A stretch of 14,681 nucleotides of DNA from Rhodospirillales bacterium Alpha_05. GTDB lineage: Bacteria > Pseudomonadota > Alphaproteobacteria > Rhodospirillales > Rhodospirillaceae. The notes beneath the pieces are model-generated. The model had not been told where the DNA came from. It did no database searches and saw nothing but the letters and a program-made list of their open reading frames with translations. Made by a program: the position numbers and the translations under genes. The number at the start of each line of letters is the position of its first letter. The stretch's first letter is position 1. Below, piece by piece: positions 7,357 to 14,328 of the stretch. Location: assembly GCA_001603335.1 (NCBI GenBank), contig LUYR01000084.1, positions 1 to 14,681 of the forward strand, in the 5' to 3' direction.

Positions 7357-10300
7357 ATGCCGACTTTCTTCATCCACCGCCCGATCTTTGCCTGGGTCGT
7401 CGCGCTGTTCATCATCCTGCTGGGGTTGATCGCCCTGCCGAACCTCCCGATCGCGCGCTACCCCTCGGTCGCCCCGCCGACGGTCAGCATCTATGCGAGC
7501 TACCCCGGCGCCTCGCCGCGGACGATGAACGATTCCGTTCTCGGGCTGATCGAGCGCGAGCTCTCGGGCGTCAAGAATCTGCTGTACTTCGAGTCGGTTG
7601 CCGACGCCTCGGGTACGGCTCAGGTCACCATCACCTTCAAGCCGGGGACCGACCCCGAGCTTGCCCAGGTGGATGTGCAGAATCGCTTGAGAGCGGTCGA
7701 ATCGCGGTTGCCGCAAGCCGTGCGACAAAGCGGCCTGACCGTGGAATCCGCCAGTTCCGGCTTCCTGATGATGGTCAGCCTGAGGTCGGACGACGGCCGC
7801 TTCGACGAAACGGCACTGAGCGATTATCTGGCCCGCAACATCGTCGAGGAACTGCGCCGCATCGATGGCGTCGGACGGGTGCAACTCTTCGGCGCCGAGC
7901 AGGCGCTGCGGGTGTGGGTCGATCCGTCGCAGTTGATCGCCTTCGGCTTGACCATGAACGATCTGTCCTCGGCGATTGCGCAGCAGAACGCGCAGATCGC
8001 CCCCGGCCGCGTCGGCGCGGCGCCCATCGTGCCGGGCCAACGGGTCACCGTGCCGTTGACCGTGCAGGGCCAGTTGCAGACCCCCGAGGACTTCGCGGCC
8101 ATCGTGCTGCGCGCCAACGTCGACGGCTCCAAGGTGACGCTCGGCGACGTCGCGCGCGTCGAGCTCGGGTCGCAGAGCTACGAGTTCGTCAATCGCGAGA
8201 ACGGGCTCGTCGCCACCCTCGCGGCGGTGCAACTCGCCCCGGGCGCCAATGCCGTGCGCACCGCCGAAAGCGTCAAAGCGCGGCTGGCCGAGCTCAGCCA
8301 CGTGATGCCGACGGGCATGACCTATGCCACGCCCTTCGACACCGCGCCCTTCGTCAAAGTTTCGATCGAAAAGGTGATCCACGCCCTGCTCGAAGCCATG
8401 GCGCTGGTGTTCCTGGTGATGTTGCTGTTCCTGCAGAACATCCGCTACACGCTTATCCCGGCCATCGTCGCCCCGATCGCGCTGCTGGGAACCTTCACGG
8501 TGATGTTGATGGCGGGTTTCTCCATCAACGTTCTGACCATGTTCGGCATGGTTCTGGCCATCGGCATCATCGTGGACGATGCCATCGTGGTGGTGGAAAA
8601 CGTCGAACGCCTGATGGCGACCGAAGGCCTGTCGCCCAGGGACGCGACGATTTCCGCGATGCGGGAAATCACCGGAGCGGTGATCGGCATCACCTTGGTG
8701 CTAACGGCGGTCTTCATTCCCATGGCGCTCGCCGGGGGATCGGTCGGGGTGATCTATCGCCAGTTCGCGCTGTCCATGGCCGTGTCTATTCTGTTTTCGG
8801 CTTTCCTGGCGCTCAGCCTGACCCCGGCCTTGTGCGCCACCTTGCTGAAGCCGCTCGACACCGAGCGTCACGGCAAGGTCGGCGTCTTCGGCTGGTTCAA
8901 CCGAGGCTTCGATCGCCTGACCCGCGCCTACGAAACCCGGGTCGCCGTCCTGGTGCGGCGCGGCGGCCGCGTGATGGCCGGTTTCGCCACGATCGTCGTC
9001 CTGCTGGCCGTGGGGTTCTGGGTCCTGCCTTCAGCCTTCCTGCCCGAGGAAGACCAGGGATACTTCATGACGTCGTTCCAATTGCCGTCCGAGGCCACTC
9101 AGGAACGCACGCTGGAACTGGTGCGCAGGTTCGAGGCCCACGTCGCCGCGCGCCCGGCCGTGGACTCCAACTTGTCGATCCTGGGGTTCGGCTTCTCCGG
9201 CTCGGGAGCCAACACCGCGCTGGCGTTCACCATGCTCAAGGACTGGGACCAGCGCGGTGGCGCGACCACCGCTCACGAAGCCCAGCTCGCCCAACAGGCC
9301 ATGTCGGACACCACCGACGGCACGGTTATGAGCCTGCTGGCCCCCGCCATCGAGGAAATGGGCACGTCGTCCGGCTTCAGCCTGCGCCTGCAAGACCGCG
9401 CCGGCCAAGGGCCGTCCGCCTTGAACGCCGCCGAGGCGCAACTCCTGGCACTCGCGGCGCAAAGCAAAGTCGTTGCCGGCGTCTATTCGGACGATTTGCC
9501 CGGCGGCACCGGCGTTCGGCTGAACATCGACCGGCAAAAGGCCGAAGCCTTGGGGGTCTCGTTTTCCGCCATCAGCGATACCCTGACGACGGCCATGGGG
9601 TCGTTGTACGTCAACGACTACCCCAACGCCGGACGCATGCAGCAGGTGATCCTTCAGGCGGATGCACCCGCCCGCATGCAGGTGGACGACGTGCTGAAGC
9701 TGTACCTCCGCAACTCGCGCGGCGGCATGGTCGCGCTTTCCGAAGTCGTGACGCCGGTGTGGGAAGATACGCCGCTCCAGTTCGTCCGCTATCAGGGCTT
9801 CCCGTCCGCCCGGATTTCCGGCGGCCCCGCTCCCGGCGTATCCAGCGGCGAGGCGATGGCGGAGATGGAGCGGCTGGCAACCCGGCTGCCCCCGGGGTTC
9901 GCCGTGGAATGGACGGGGCAATCGCTGCAAGAGCGCCAGTCGGCAGCGCAGGCGCCGCTGTTGATTGCGTTGTCCATGCTGGTCGTGTTCCTGGTCCTGG
10001 CCGCGCTTTACGAAAGCTGGTCAATCCCGCTGGCGGTGATGCTGGTGGTTCCACTGGGGCTATCGGGCGCGGTCGGCGCGGTGCTGCTGCGCGGCATGCC
10101 CAACGACGTTTTCTTCAAGGTCGGCCTGATCACCGTGATCGGCCTGGCGGCCAAGAACGCCATCCTGATCGTCGAATTCGCCCGCCAGATGCACGGCCAG
10201 GGCATGGGGCGGACGGAGGCGGCAGTCATGGCGGCGCGCCTGCGGTTGCGCCCGATTCTGATGACCTCTCTGGCGTTCGGCCTCGGAGTGGTGCCGCTGA

Positions 10301-10491
10301 TGCTCGCCCGGGGCGCCAGCGCCGAAACCCAGAACGCCATCGGCACCGGAGTCTTCGGCGGCATCGCGTGCGCCACTGTGCTGGCGGTGTTCTTCGTCCC
10401 CGTGTTCTTCGTCGTCGTGGTCGGCGCCCAGGAAAAACTCCACGCTTGGCGTCGCGCCCGGCGTCCCAGCCCAATTCAGCACCAGGACTGA
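7357..10491 (+). CDS. adeB: RND multidrug efflux pump, HAE1 family (AdeB/MexB/AcrB-like)
   Basis: A 1,044-residue inner-membrane proton/drug antiporter of normal full length. Start ATG at 7357 has AGGAG 10 bases upstream. It begins MPTFFIHRPIFAWV with TM1, followed by the large periplasmic porter and docking domains, repeated in the second half. The proton-relay residues are present: Asp407 and Asp408 in GIIVDDAIVVVENVER, at the same numbers as in AcrB, and Lys933 in GLAAKNAILIVEF, equivalent to AcrB Lys940. Aromatic residues of the deep drug pocket are also present (Phe136 in SSGFLMMV, Phe178 in VQLFGAEQA, Phe611 and Phe613 in GFGF). Long stretches such as YTLIPAIVAPIALLGTFTVM match AdeB as I remember it. 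The pocket suggests hydrophobic or amphiphilic drug substrates rather than metals, since heavy-metal pumps have a different TM4 motif. No frameshift or gap is visible. Confidence 0.96.
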   Translation: MPTFFIHRPIFAWVVALFIILLGLIALPNLPIARYPSVAPPTVSIYASYPGASPRTMNDSVLGLIERELSGVKNLLYFESVADASGTAQVTITFKPGTDPELAQVDVQNRLRAVESRLPQAVRQSGLTVESASSGFLMMVSLRSDDGRFDETALSDYLARNIVEELRRIDGVGRVQLFGAEQALRVWVDPSQLIAFGLTMNDLSSAIAQQNAQIAPGRVGAAPIVPGQRVTVPLTVQGQLQTPEDFAAIVLRANVDGSKVTLGDVARVELGSQSYEFVNRENGLVATLAAVQLAPGANAVRTAESVKARLAELSHVMPTGMTYATPFDTAPFVKVSIEKVIHALLEAMALVFLVMLLFLQNIRYTLIPAIVAPIALLGTFTVMLMAGFSINVLTMFGMVLAIGIIVDDAIVVVENVERLMATEGLSPRDATISAMREITGAVIGITLVLTAVFIPMALAGGSVGVIYRQFALSMAVSILFSAFLALSLTPALCATLLKPLDTERHGKVGVFGWFNRGFDRLTRAYETRVAVLVRRGGRVMAGFATIVVLLAVGFWVLPSAFLPEEDQGYFMTSFQLPSEATQERTLELVRRFEAHVAARPAVDSNLSILGFGFSGSGANTALAFTMLKDWDQRGGATTAHEAQLAQQAMSDTTDGTVMSLLAPAIEEMGTSSGFSLRLQDRAGQGPSALNAAEAQLLALAAQSKVVAGVYSDDLPGGTGVRLNIDRQKAEALGVSFSAISDTLTTAMGSLYVNDYPNAGRMQQVILQADAPARMQVDDVLKLYLRNSRGGMVALSEVVTPVWEDTPLQFVRYQGFPSARISGGPAPGVSSGEAMAEMERLATRLPPGFAVEWTGQSLQERQSAAQAPLLIALSMLVVFLVLAALYESWSIPLAVMLVVPLGLSGAVGAVLLRGMPNDVFFKVGLITVIGLAAKNAILIVEFARQMHGQGMGRTEAAVMAARLRLRPILMTSLAFGLGVVPLMLARGASAETQNAIGTGVFGGIACATVLAVFFVPVFFVVVVGAQEKLHAWRRARRPSPIQHQD

Positions 10492-10495
10492 CGCC

Positions 10496-11911
10496 ATGCG
10501 CTTGCTCCCCGCCGTGCTCTCGCTGGCGCTCTCCGCCTGTTCTCTGGCTCCCGAGCTGAACACGCCCGAACCGCCGGTGCCGCGCGCCTATCCGCTCTCG
10601 GAGACCGTGACCGGCGAGATCCCCGCCGCCGATCTGGATTGGCAAAGCATGTTCGTCGATCCCCGTCTGCGGCGCCTCATCGCACTCGCTTTGGAGAACA
10701 ACCGCGACTTGCGGCTGGCGGCTTTGAACGTCGAGGCGGCGCGGGCGCAGCACGGCATTCAGCGCGCCTCCCGCCTGCCGGCGTTGAGCGCATCGGCGGA
10801 GACGACACGCCAGCGGGTCGCCGCGGACAACCGGGCCGATCCCGCCTCCCCCGCCCGGACGCAAACCCAGCACGGATTGAATGTCGGCGTCAGCGCGTTC
10901 GAGATCGATCTCTTCGGTCGTGCACGATCGCTGTCCGAGGCCGCGTTCGCCCGCTATCTCGCCAGCGAGGAAGGCCGCCGCGCCGCCCACATCGCGTTGG
11001 TCGGCGCCGTGGCGGACGCCTATTTCGCCGAGCGTCTGGCGCAGGAACAGGTCGATCTGTCGCGGCACACGTTGGCCGATTGGCGGCAATCCCTGGACCT
11101 GGCGCGGCAGTTGAAGACCGCCGATCAAAACAGCAGCCTCGACGTCGCCCAGGCGGAAGGACAGGTCGCCACCGCGGAGGCCGATCTGGAAGGCCGCTCG
11201 CGGACCTTGATGCGCGCCGCCAACGCCTTGGCCCTCTTGATCGGCTCCACCGTGCCGGACGATCTGCCGCCGCCGGGGCCGCTCGGCGAAAATGCGGTGC
11301 GAACCCGCCTGCCAGCGGGGTTGCCCTCGGATCTTCTGACCCGACGCCCGGATATCCGGCAGGCGGAGCAGAACCTGATCGCCGCCAACGCCGATATCGG
11401 CGCGGCGCGTGCCGCATTCTTTCCCCAGCTGTCGCTGACGATGTCGTTGGGATACGCCAGCCCGGCCTTGAACAGTCTGTTCGACAGCAGCCAGGGAGTC
11501 TGGAGCTTCGCCCCCCAAATCACGCAGCCGTTGTTCCAGGGCGGTCGGTTGCGGGCCGAGCTGCGGCTGGCCAAGGTCCGCAAGTCGGCGGCCATCGCCG
11601 AATATGAACGCACCATCCAGACGGCATTCCGCGAAGTTGCCGACGGCCTTGCCGGAAGTGCCACCTACGGCCGCCAGATCGCGGCCCAGGATCGCGTCGT
11701 AGCTTCCGCCGCGCGCCGGGTCGAACTCTCGACCCTGCGCTACCGTGCCGGCTTGGAGGGCCGCCTGGAGCTGCTGGATGCCCAGCGGCAGCATTATGCC
11801 GCGCGGCAGACGCACCTGGACCTGAAACGCGAGGAAATCGGCAACGCCATCGCTTTGTACAAGGCGTTGGGTGGCGGCGCACCTGTGCCCGAACCGCAAG
11901 AGCAGCCGTGA
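10496..11911 (+). CDS. Outer-membrane efflux channel lipoprotein (OprM/AdeC family, NodT type)
   Basis: A 471-residue TolC-type channel that completes the tripartite exporter. A short signal peptide ends in the lipobox ALSAC, making Cys15 the lipidated residue. Ser16 at +2 permits sorting to the outer membrane, in contrast with Asp at +2 in the adaptor. Two outer-membrane efflux repeats lie at about 58-250 and 275-460. Family features include DPRLRRLIALALENNRDLR (about 55-73), FEIDLFGR and, in the second repeat, RRPDIRQAEQNLIAANADIGAARAAFFP. The ATG lies only 4 bases after the pump stop with AGGA 8 bases upstream, so it is surely co-transcribed with the pump. Acinetobacter AdeC is the positional counterpart, but OprM-like channels are hard to tell apart by eye, so I give no symbol. 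Confidence 0.93.
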   Translation: MRLLPAVLSLALSACSLAPELNTPEPPVPRAYPLSETVTGEIPAADLDWQSMFVDPRLRRLIALALENNRDLRLAALNVEAARAQHGIQRASRLPALSASAETTRQRVAADNRADPASPARTQTQHGLNVGVSAFEIDLFGRARSLSEAAFARYLASEEGRRAAHIALVGAVADAYFAERLAQEQVDLSRHTLADWRQSLDLARQLKTADQNSSLDVAQAEGQVATAEADLEGRSRTLMRAANALALLIGSTVPDDLPPPGPLGENAVRTRLPAGLPSDLLTRRPDIRQAEQNLIAANADIGAARAAFFPQLSLTMSLGYASPALNSLFDSSQGVWSFAPQITQPLFQGGRLRAELRLAKVRKSAAIAEYERTIQTAFREVADGLAGSATYGRQIAAQDRVVASAARRVELSTLRYRAGLEGRLELLDAQRQHYAARQTHLDLKREEIGNAIALYKALGGGAPVPEPQEQP

Positions 11912-11972
11912 GGCCTTCTCGGCCAGACCTTTGATGATCCCCGATATTTTTTAAAACCAGAGGGAAAGCGCG

Positions 11973-12839
11973 ATGCGCATCGTCTATGACAAACTACGAG
12001 AAACATATGCGTCCGAGGTGGCCGTTTACGGCGGGGTGAAATCGGAGGCGCTGCTCCGTGCCTACGCGGCAGTCCCCCGTGAGCGCATGCTGCCGCAGGG
12101 ACCGTGGACCGTCGAAGCGCTCGACGGCTCCTACTACGTCACCGACGATGCCGACGCCTCCCGAATTCTCCATGCCGTGGGGGTCTCCATCGACCCCAAG
12201 CGGCAACTCAACAGCGGCAACCCGGCGGAGGTCGGGCGGATGCTGGAAGAAGCGCGCATCGAACCCGGAGAGACGGTATTCCATGTCGGAGCCGGGCTCG
12301 GTTACTTCTCGGCGATCATGGCGGAGCTTGTCGGCGAATCCGGCCGCGTCATCGCGGCGGAGATCGACCCTGTCCTGGCGGGGCGCTGTCGGGGGAATCT
12401 CGCGCCTTGGCCGCAGGTCGAGGTGGTCGGCGATGGCGTGGCCTGTTCCTTGCCGCCGGTTGATGTGATCTTCGCGAGTGCGGGGATCGCGAGCATCCCC
12501 GCAAGTTGGCTCGAGGCGCTGCGTCCCGGTGGGAGAATGATCTTCCCGGTGACGGGATCGTTGAACGGCGGATTCATTTTCCGGGTCGAGAAAGGCGTCT
12601 CGCCGATGTGGTTGTCCGCCAAGCCTTTGAACTTCGTGCGATTCTACCCCTGCGCCGGGGCACGCAAGCCTGAGGCCGTATCGGCGGTCGACCAAGCCAT
12701 CGCAGATCCCAAGGGGGCGCACGTCCGATCGCTGCGCCTGGATGTCCATCCCCCGCAGCACGAGTGCTGGCTGCATTCCGACGGATGGTGTCTGAGCACT
12801 GCCGAACATGATCACGCGAATCGAAAGGAGTCTCCGTAA
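11973..12839 (+). CDS. Divergent protein-L-isoaspartate O-methyltransferase-like SAM methyltransferase
   Basis: A 288-residue class I SAM-dependent methyltransferase whose nearest recognisable family is protein-L-isoaspartate methyltransferase (PCMT). Start at 11973 has GAGGG 8 bases upstream. Visible parts: YAAVPRERMLP (31-41), the usual PCMT entry; SAM motif I VFHVGAGLGYF (102-112), where PCMT has VLEIGTGSGY; acidic residue at the end of strand 2, AAEID (128-132); motif II PVDVIFASAG (162-171); and LRPGGRMIFPV (183-193). The PCMT substrate signature QTIS.P is replaced by QLNSGNP (78-84), and about 90 residues follow motif III, so repair of isoaspartate is doubtful and the substrate is unknown. 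It lies 61 bases after the channel gene, on the same strand, with no strong terminator between, so read-through from the efflux operon is possible. An AT-rich stretch at 11943-11956 may hold its own promoter. Confidence 0.8.
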   Translation: MRIVYDKLRETYASEVAVYGGVKSEALLRAYAAVPRERMLPQGPWTVEALDGSYYVTDDADASRILHAVGVSIDPKRQLNSGNPAEVGRMLEEARIEPGETVFHVGAGLGYFSAIMAELVGESGRVIAAEIDPVLAGRCRGNLAPWPQVEVVGDGVACSLPPVDVIFASAGIASIPASWLEALRPGGRMIFPVTGSLNGGFIFRVEKGVSPMWLSAKPLNFVRFYPCAGARKPEAVSAVDQAIADPKGAHVRSLRLDVHPPQHECWLHSDGWCLSTAEHDHANRKESP

Positions 12840-13078
12840 TCCGCTTGATCGTCTACGACGACAATCGGCACACATCGAGCGTAACCCGAGATGCCTCGAT
12901 GTTCTTGCTCTCACGACAAAAGAACCGTCCTGCGGGCACCCGGCTGTCGCGGGTAGGACTCCCCGGCACTGAACCCGAGGAGTCCCCGCCAGACGTAGGT
13001 TTCGGTGCATTCCGTAAGCTCAAGCGCTCCCCCCATGCCGACGCGGATCGGATTATGCCTCTGGCCGTCGCGAAATGA
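12824..13078 (+). other. Possible eroded short reading frame after the methyltransferase
   Basis: AAAGGAG (12824-12830), a strong Shine-Dalgarno sequence, lies in the last codons of the methyltransferase. Eight bases later, overlapping its TAA as TAATC, comes ATC and an open frame to 13078 that reads IRLIVYDDNRHTSSVTRD and ends LAVAK. Initiation from the TTG at 12845 would give 77 residues. If the ATC were ATG this would be a textbook TAATG coupled start. I recognise no domain, all frames are rather open at this GC content, and the tail overlaps a hairpin, so this may be a remnant or plain intergenic DNA. The 295 bases from 12840 to 13134 hold no other gene. Confidence 0.2.
12949..12989. repeat. 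Imperfect 41-base hairpin in intergenic DNA
   Basis: GGACTCC (12956-12962) pairs with GGAGTCC (12979-12985). It is extended outward by GCGG/CCGC (12949-12952 with 12986-12989, across a 3-base bulge) and inward by CGG/CCG. No T run follows in either direction, so it is not a standard terminator. It might stabilise the methyltransferase mRNA 3' end or be a remnant of a mobile sequence. Confidence 0.4.
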
Positions 13079-13080
13079 CT

Positions 13081-13128
13081 TAAGGGGGCGAGGGGGCCGA
13101 GCCCCCTCGCGGGTGCGGGCGGAGCCCG
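13081..13128 (-). repeat. Second GC-rich palindromic (REP-like) element, 3' of the amidohydrolase gene
   Basis: A perfect 10-bp stem with a 3-base loop (13088-13097 with 13101-13110) lies next to a smaller stem, CGGGC (13116-13120) with GCCCG (13124-13128). Read in the direction of the amidohydrolase gene, the element ends in CCCCCTTAAG, like the element behind the diguanylate cyclase at 3787-3831. It may serve as a transcript end, although no T run follows. Confidence 0.55.
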
Positions 13129-13134
13129 TGTGGT

Positions 13135-14328
13135 TTATGCCAGTTCCCGTTTCGTCAGCATCACCCAGTAGGTGGCGCCGAGGGCGAGGATGTTGTCGTT
13201 GAAGTCGTAGACCGGGGTGTGGAGACCGCGTTCAGGGCTGCCGTTGCCGATGAAGATCATCGCGCCCGGGACTTTTTCCAGCATGAACGAGAAGTCTTCC
13301 GCGCCGGTGCGGGGCGGCAGGTCGGTGTCGACGTTGGCGTCGCCGACGAGGCTGCCTGCGACTTCGGCCGCGAGCGCGGTTTGGGCGGCGGCGTTGACCA
13401 GCGGCGGGTAGCGGCGGAGGTAGTGGACGTCGGCGGTGCAGTTGTGGGTGGCGGCGAGGCCGTGCGCGACTTCGCTCAAGCGGCGTTCGAGGATATCGCG
13501 GACTTCCGGGCGATAGCTCCGCGCCGTGCCGCGCAGCACCGCCTTCGACGGGATGATGTTGGGCGAGTTGTAGTCGCCCGCCTCGATATGGCCGAGGGAG
13601 AGCACGGCGGTGTCGATGGCGGCAACGTTGCGGCCGATGATCCCCTGGATCGCGAGGACGAACGCGGCGGCGGGCTGGGTCGGGTCGGTGGAGAGGTGGA
13701 CCGCGGCGCCGCCGTGGCCGCCGGTGCCGTGGAAGGTGACGGTCCAGGTGTCGGCGGCGGCCATCATCGGGCCGGGGCGGGTGGCGAACTGGCCGACCGG
13801 GGTTTCGGGCGCGTTGTGCATGCCGTAGACCGCGTCCATCGGGAAGCGGTCGAGGAAGCCTTCCTTGATCATTTCGCGCGCGCCGCCCAGGCCTTCCTCG
13901 GCGGGCTGGAAGATCACGTGGACGGTGCCGGCGAAGTCGGGGTTCTTGGCCAAGTGGCGCGCGGCGGCGAGGAGCATGGCGGTGTGGCCGTCGTGGCCGC
14001 AGGCGTGCATGCGCTTGGGGTCGGTGGAGGCGTGGGGCAGGCCGGTCTGCTCGGCGATGAACAGCGCGTCCATGTCGGCGCGCAGGCCGATGACGCGGTT
14101 GCCCGGGCGCTTGCCCTTGATCGTGCCGACGACGCCGGTTTTGGCGATCCCTTCCTCGATCGGAATGCCCCAGGATTTCAGCTTTTCCGCCACGATCGCG
14201 GCGGTGCGGGTTTCCTCGAAGCCGGTTTCCGGATGGGCGTGGATATCGCGGCGGATCGCGACGATGTCGTCCTGTTCGGCCTGGATCGCGGCAAGCACCG
14301 CGGCATGATCGGGGAGGGAGGAGTTCAC
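13135..14328 (-). CDS. M20-family amidohydrolase (hippurate hydrolase / N-acyl amino acid deacylase type)
   Basis: A 397-residue cytoplasmic metal-dependent amidase of the M20D group (HipO, AbgB, ILR1 relatives) that removes acyl or other groups from amino acid amides. The metal ligands are all visible: Cys110 and His112 in HACGHDGHT, Glu145 or Glu144 in QPAEEGLGG, His171 in GMHNAPETPVG and His370 in GLHTPVYDFND. RADMDAL (83-89) and TGAEDFSF (341-348) complete the signature. The dimerisation domain is roughly 190-305. Length is normal. The start codon is GTG at 14328 (MNSSLPDHAAVL), preceded by GAGAG 8 bases upstream. It overlaps the TGA of the upstream copper ATPase as GTGA, so its translation is probably coupled to that gene. 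Substrate cannot be chosen; copper ATPase linkage gives no clear hint. Confidence 0.92.
   Translation of the reverse strand: MNSSLPDHAAVLAAIQAEQDDIVAIRRDIHAHPETGFEETRTAAIVAEKLKSWGIPIEEGIAKTGVVGTIKGKRPGNRVIGLRADMDALFIAEQTGLPHASTDPKRMHACGHDGHTAMLLAAARHLAKNPDFAGTVHVIFQPAEEGLGGAREMIKEGFLDRFPMDAVYGMHNAPETPVGQFATRPGPMMAAADTWTVTFHGTGGHGGAAVHLSTDPTQPAAAFVLAIQGIIGRNVAAIDTAVLSLGHIEAGDYNSPNIIPSKAVLRGTARSYRPEVRDILERRLSEVAHGLAATHNCTADVHYLRRYPPLVNAAAQTALAAEVAGSLVGDANVDTDLPPRTGAEDFSFMLEKVPGAMIFIGNGSPERGLHTPVYDFNDNILALGATYWVMLTKRELA

Noticed and set aside
5440..8382. A 980-codon open frame on the minus strand across the regulator and efflux genes
   Set aside because: It runs antisense to the adaptor and pump genes, whose proteins are full length with intact motifs. 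Its translation is low-complexity (Arg, Gly, Asp, His, Gln rich) and matches no family, as expected for a shadow frame at high GC.
7305..10559. A 1,084-codon open frame on the plus strand overlapping the pump gene in another frame
   Set aside because: Arg/Gly/Pro-rich shadow of the pump gene with no domain; the pump frame has the ribosome site and all conserved residues.
12845..13078. C-terminal remnant of an IS200/IS605 TnpB or another transposase
   Set aside because: The position after a structured region and the disordered look suggested it, but no zinc-ribbon CxxC pair, RuvC-type motif or terminal repeat is visible on the plus strand. I could not tie any stretch to a known transposase.
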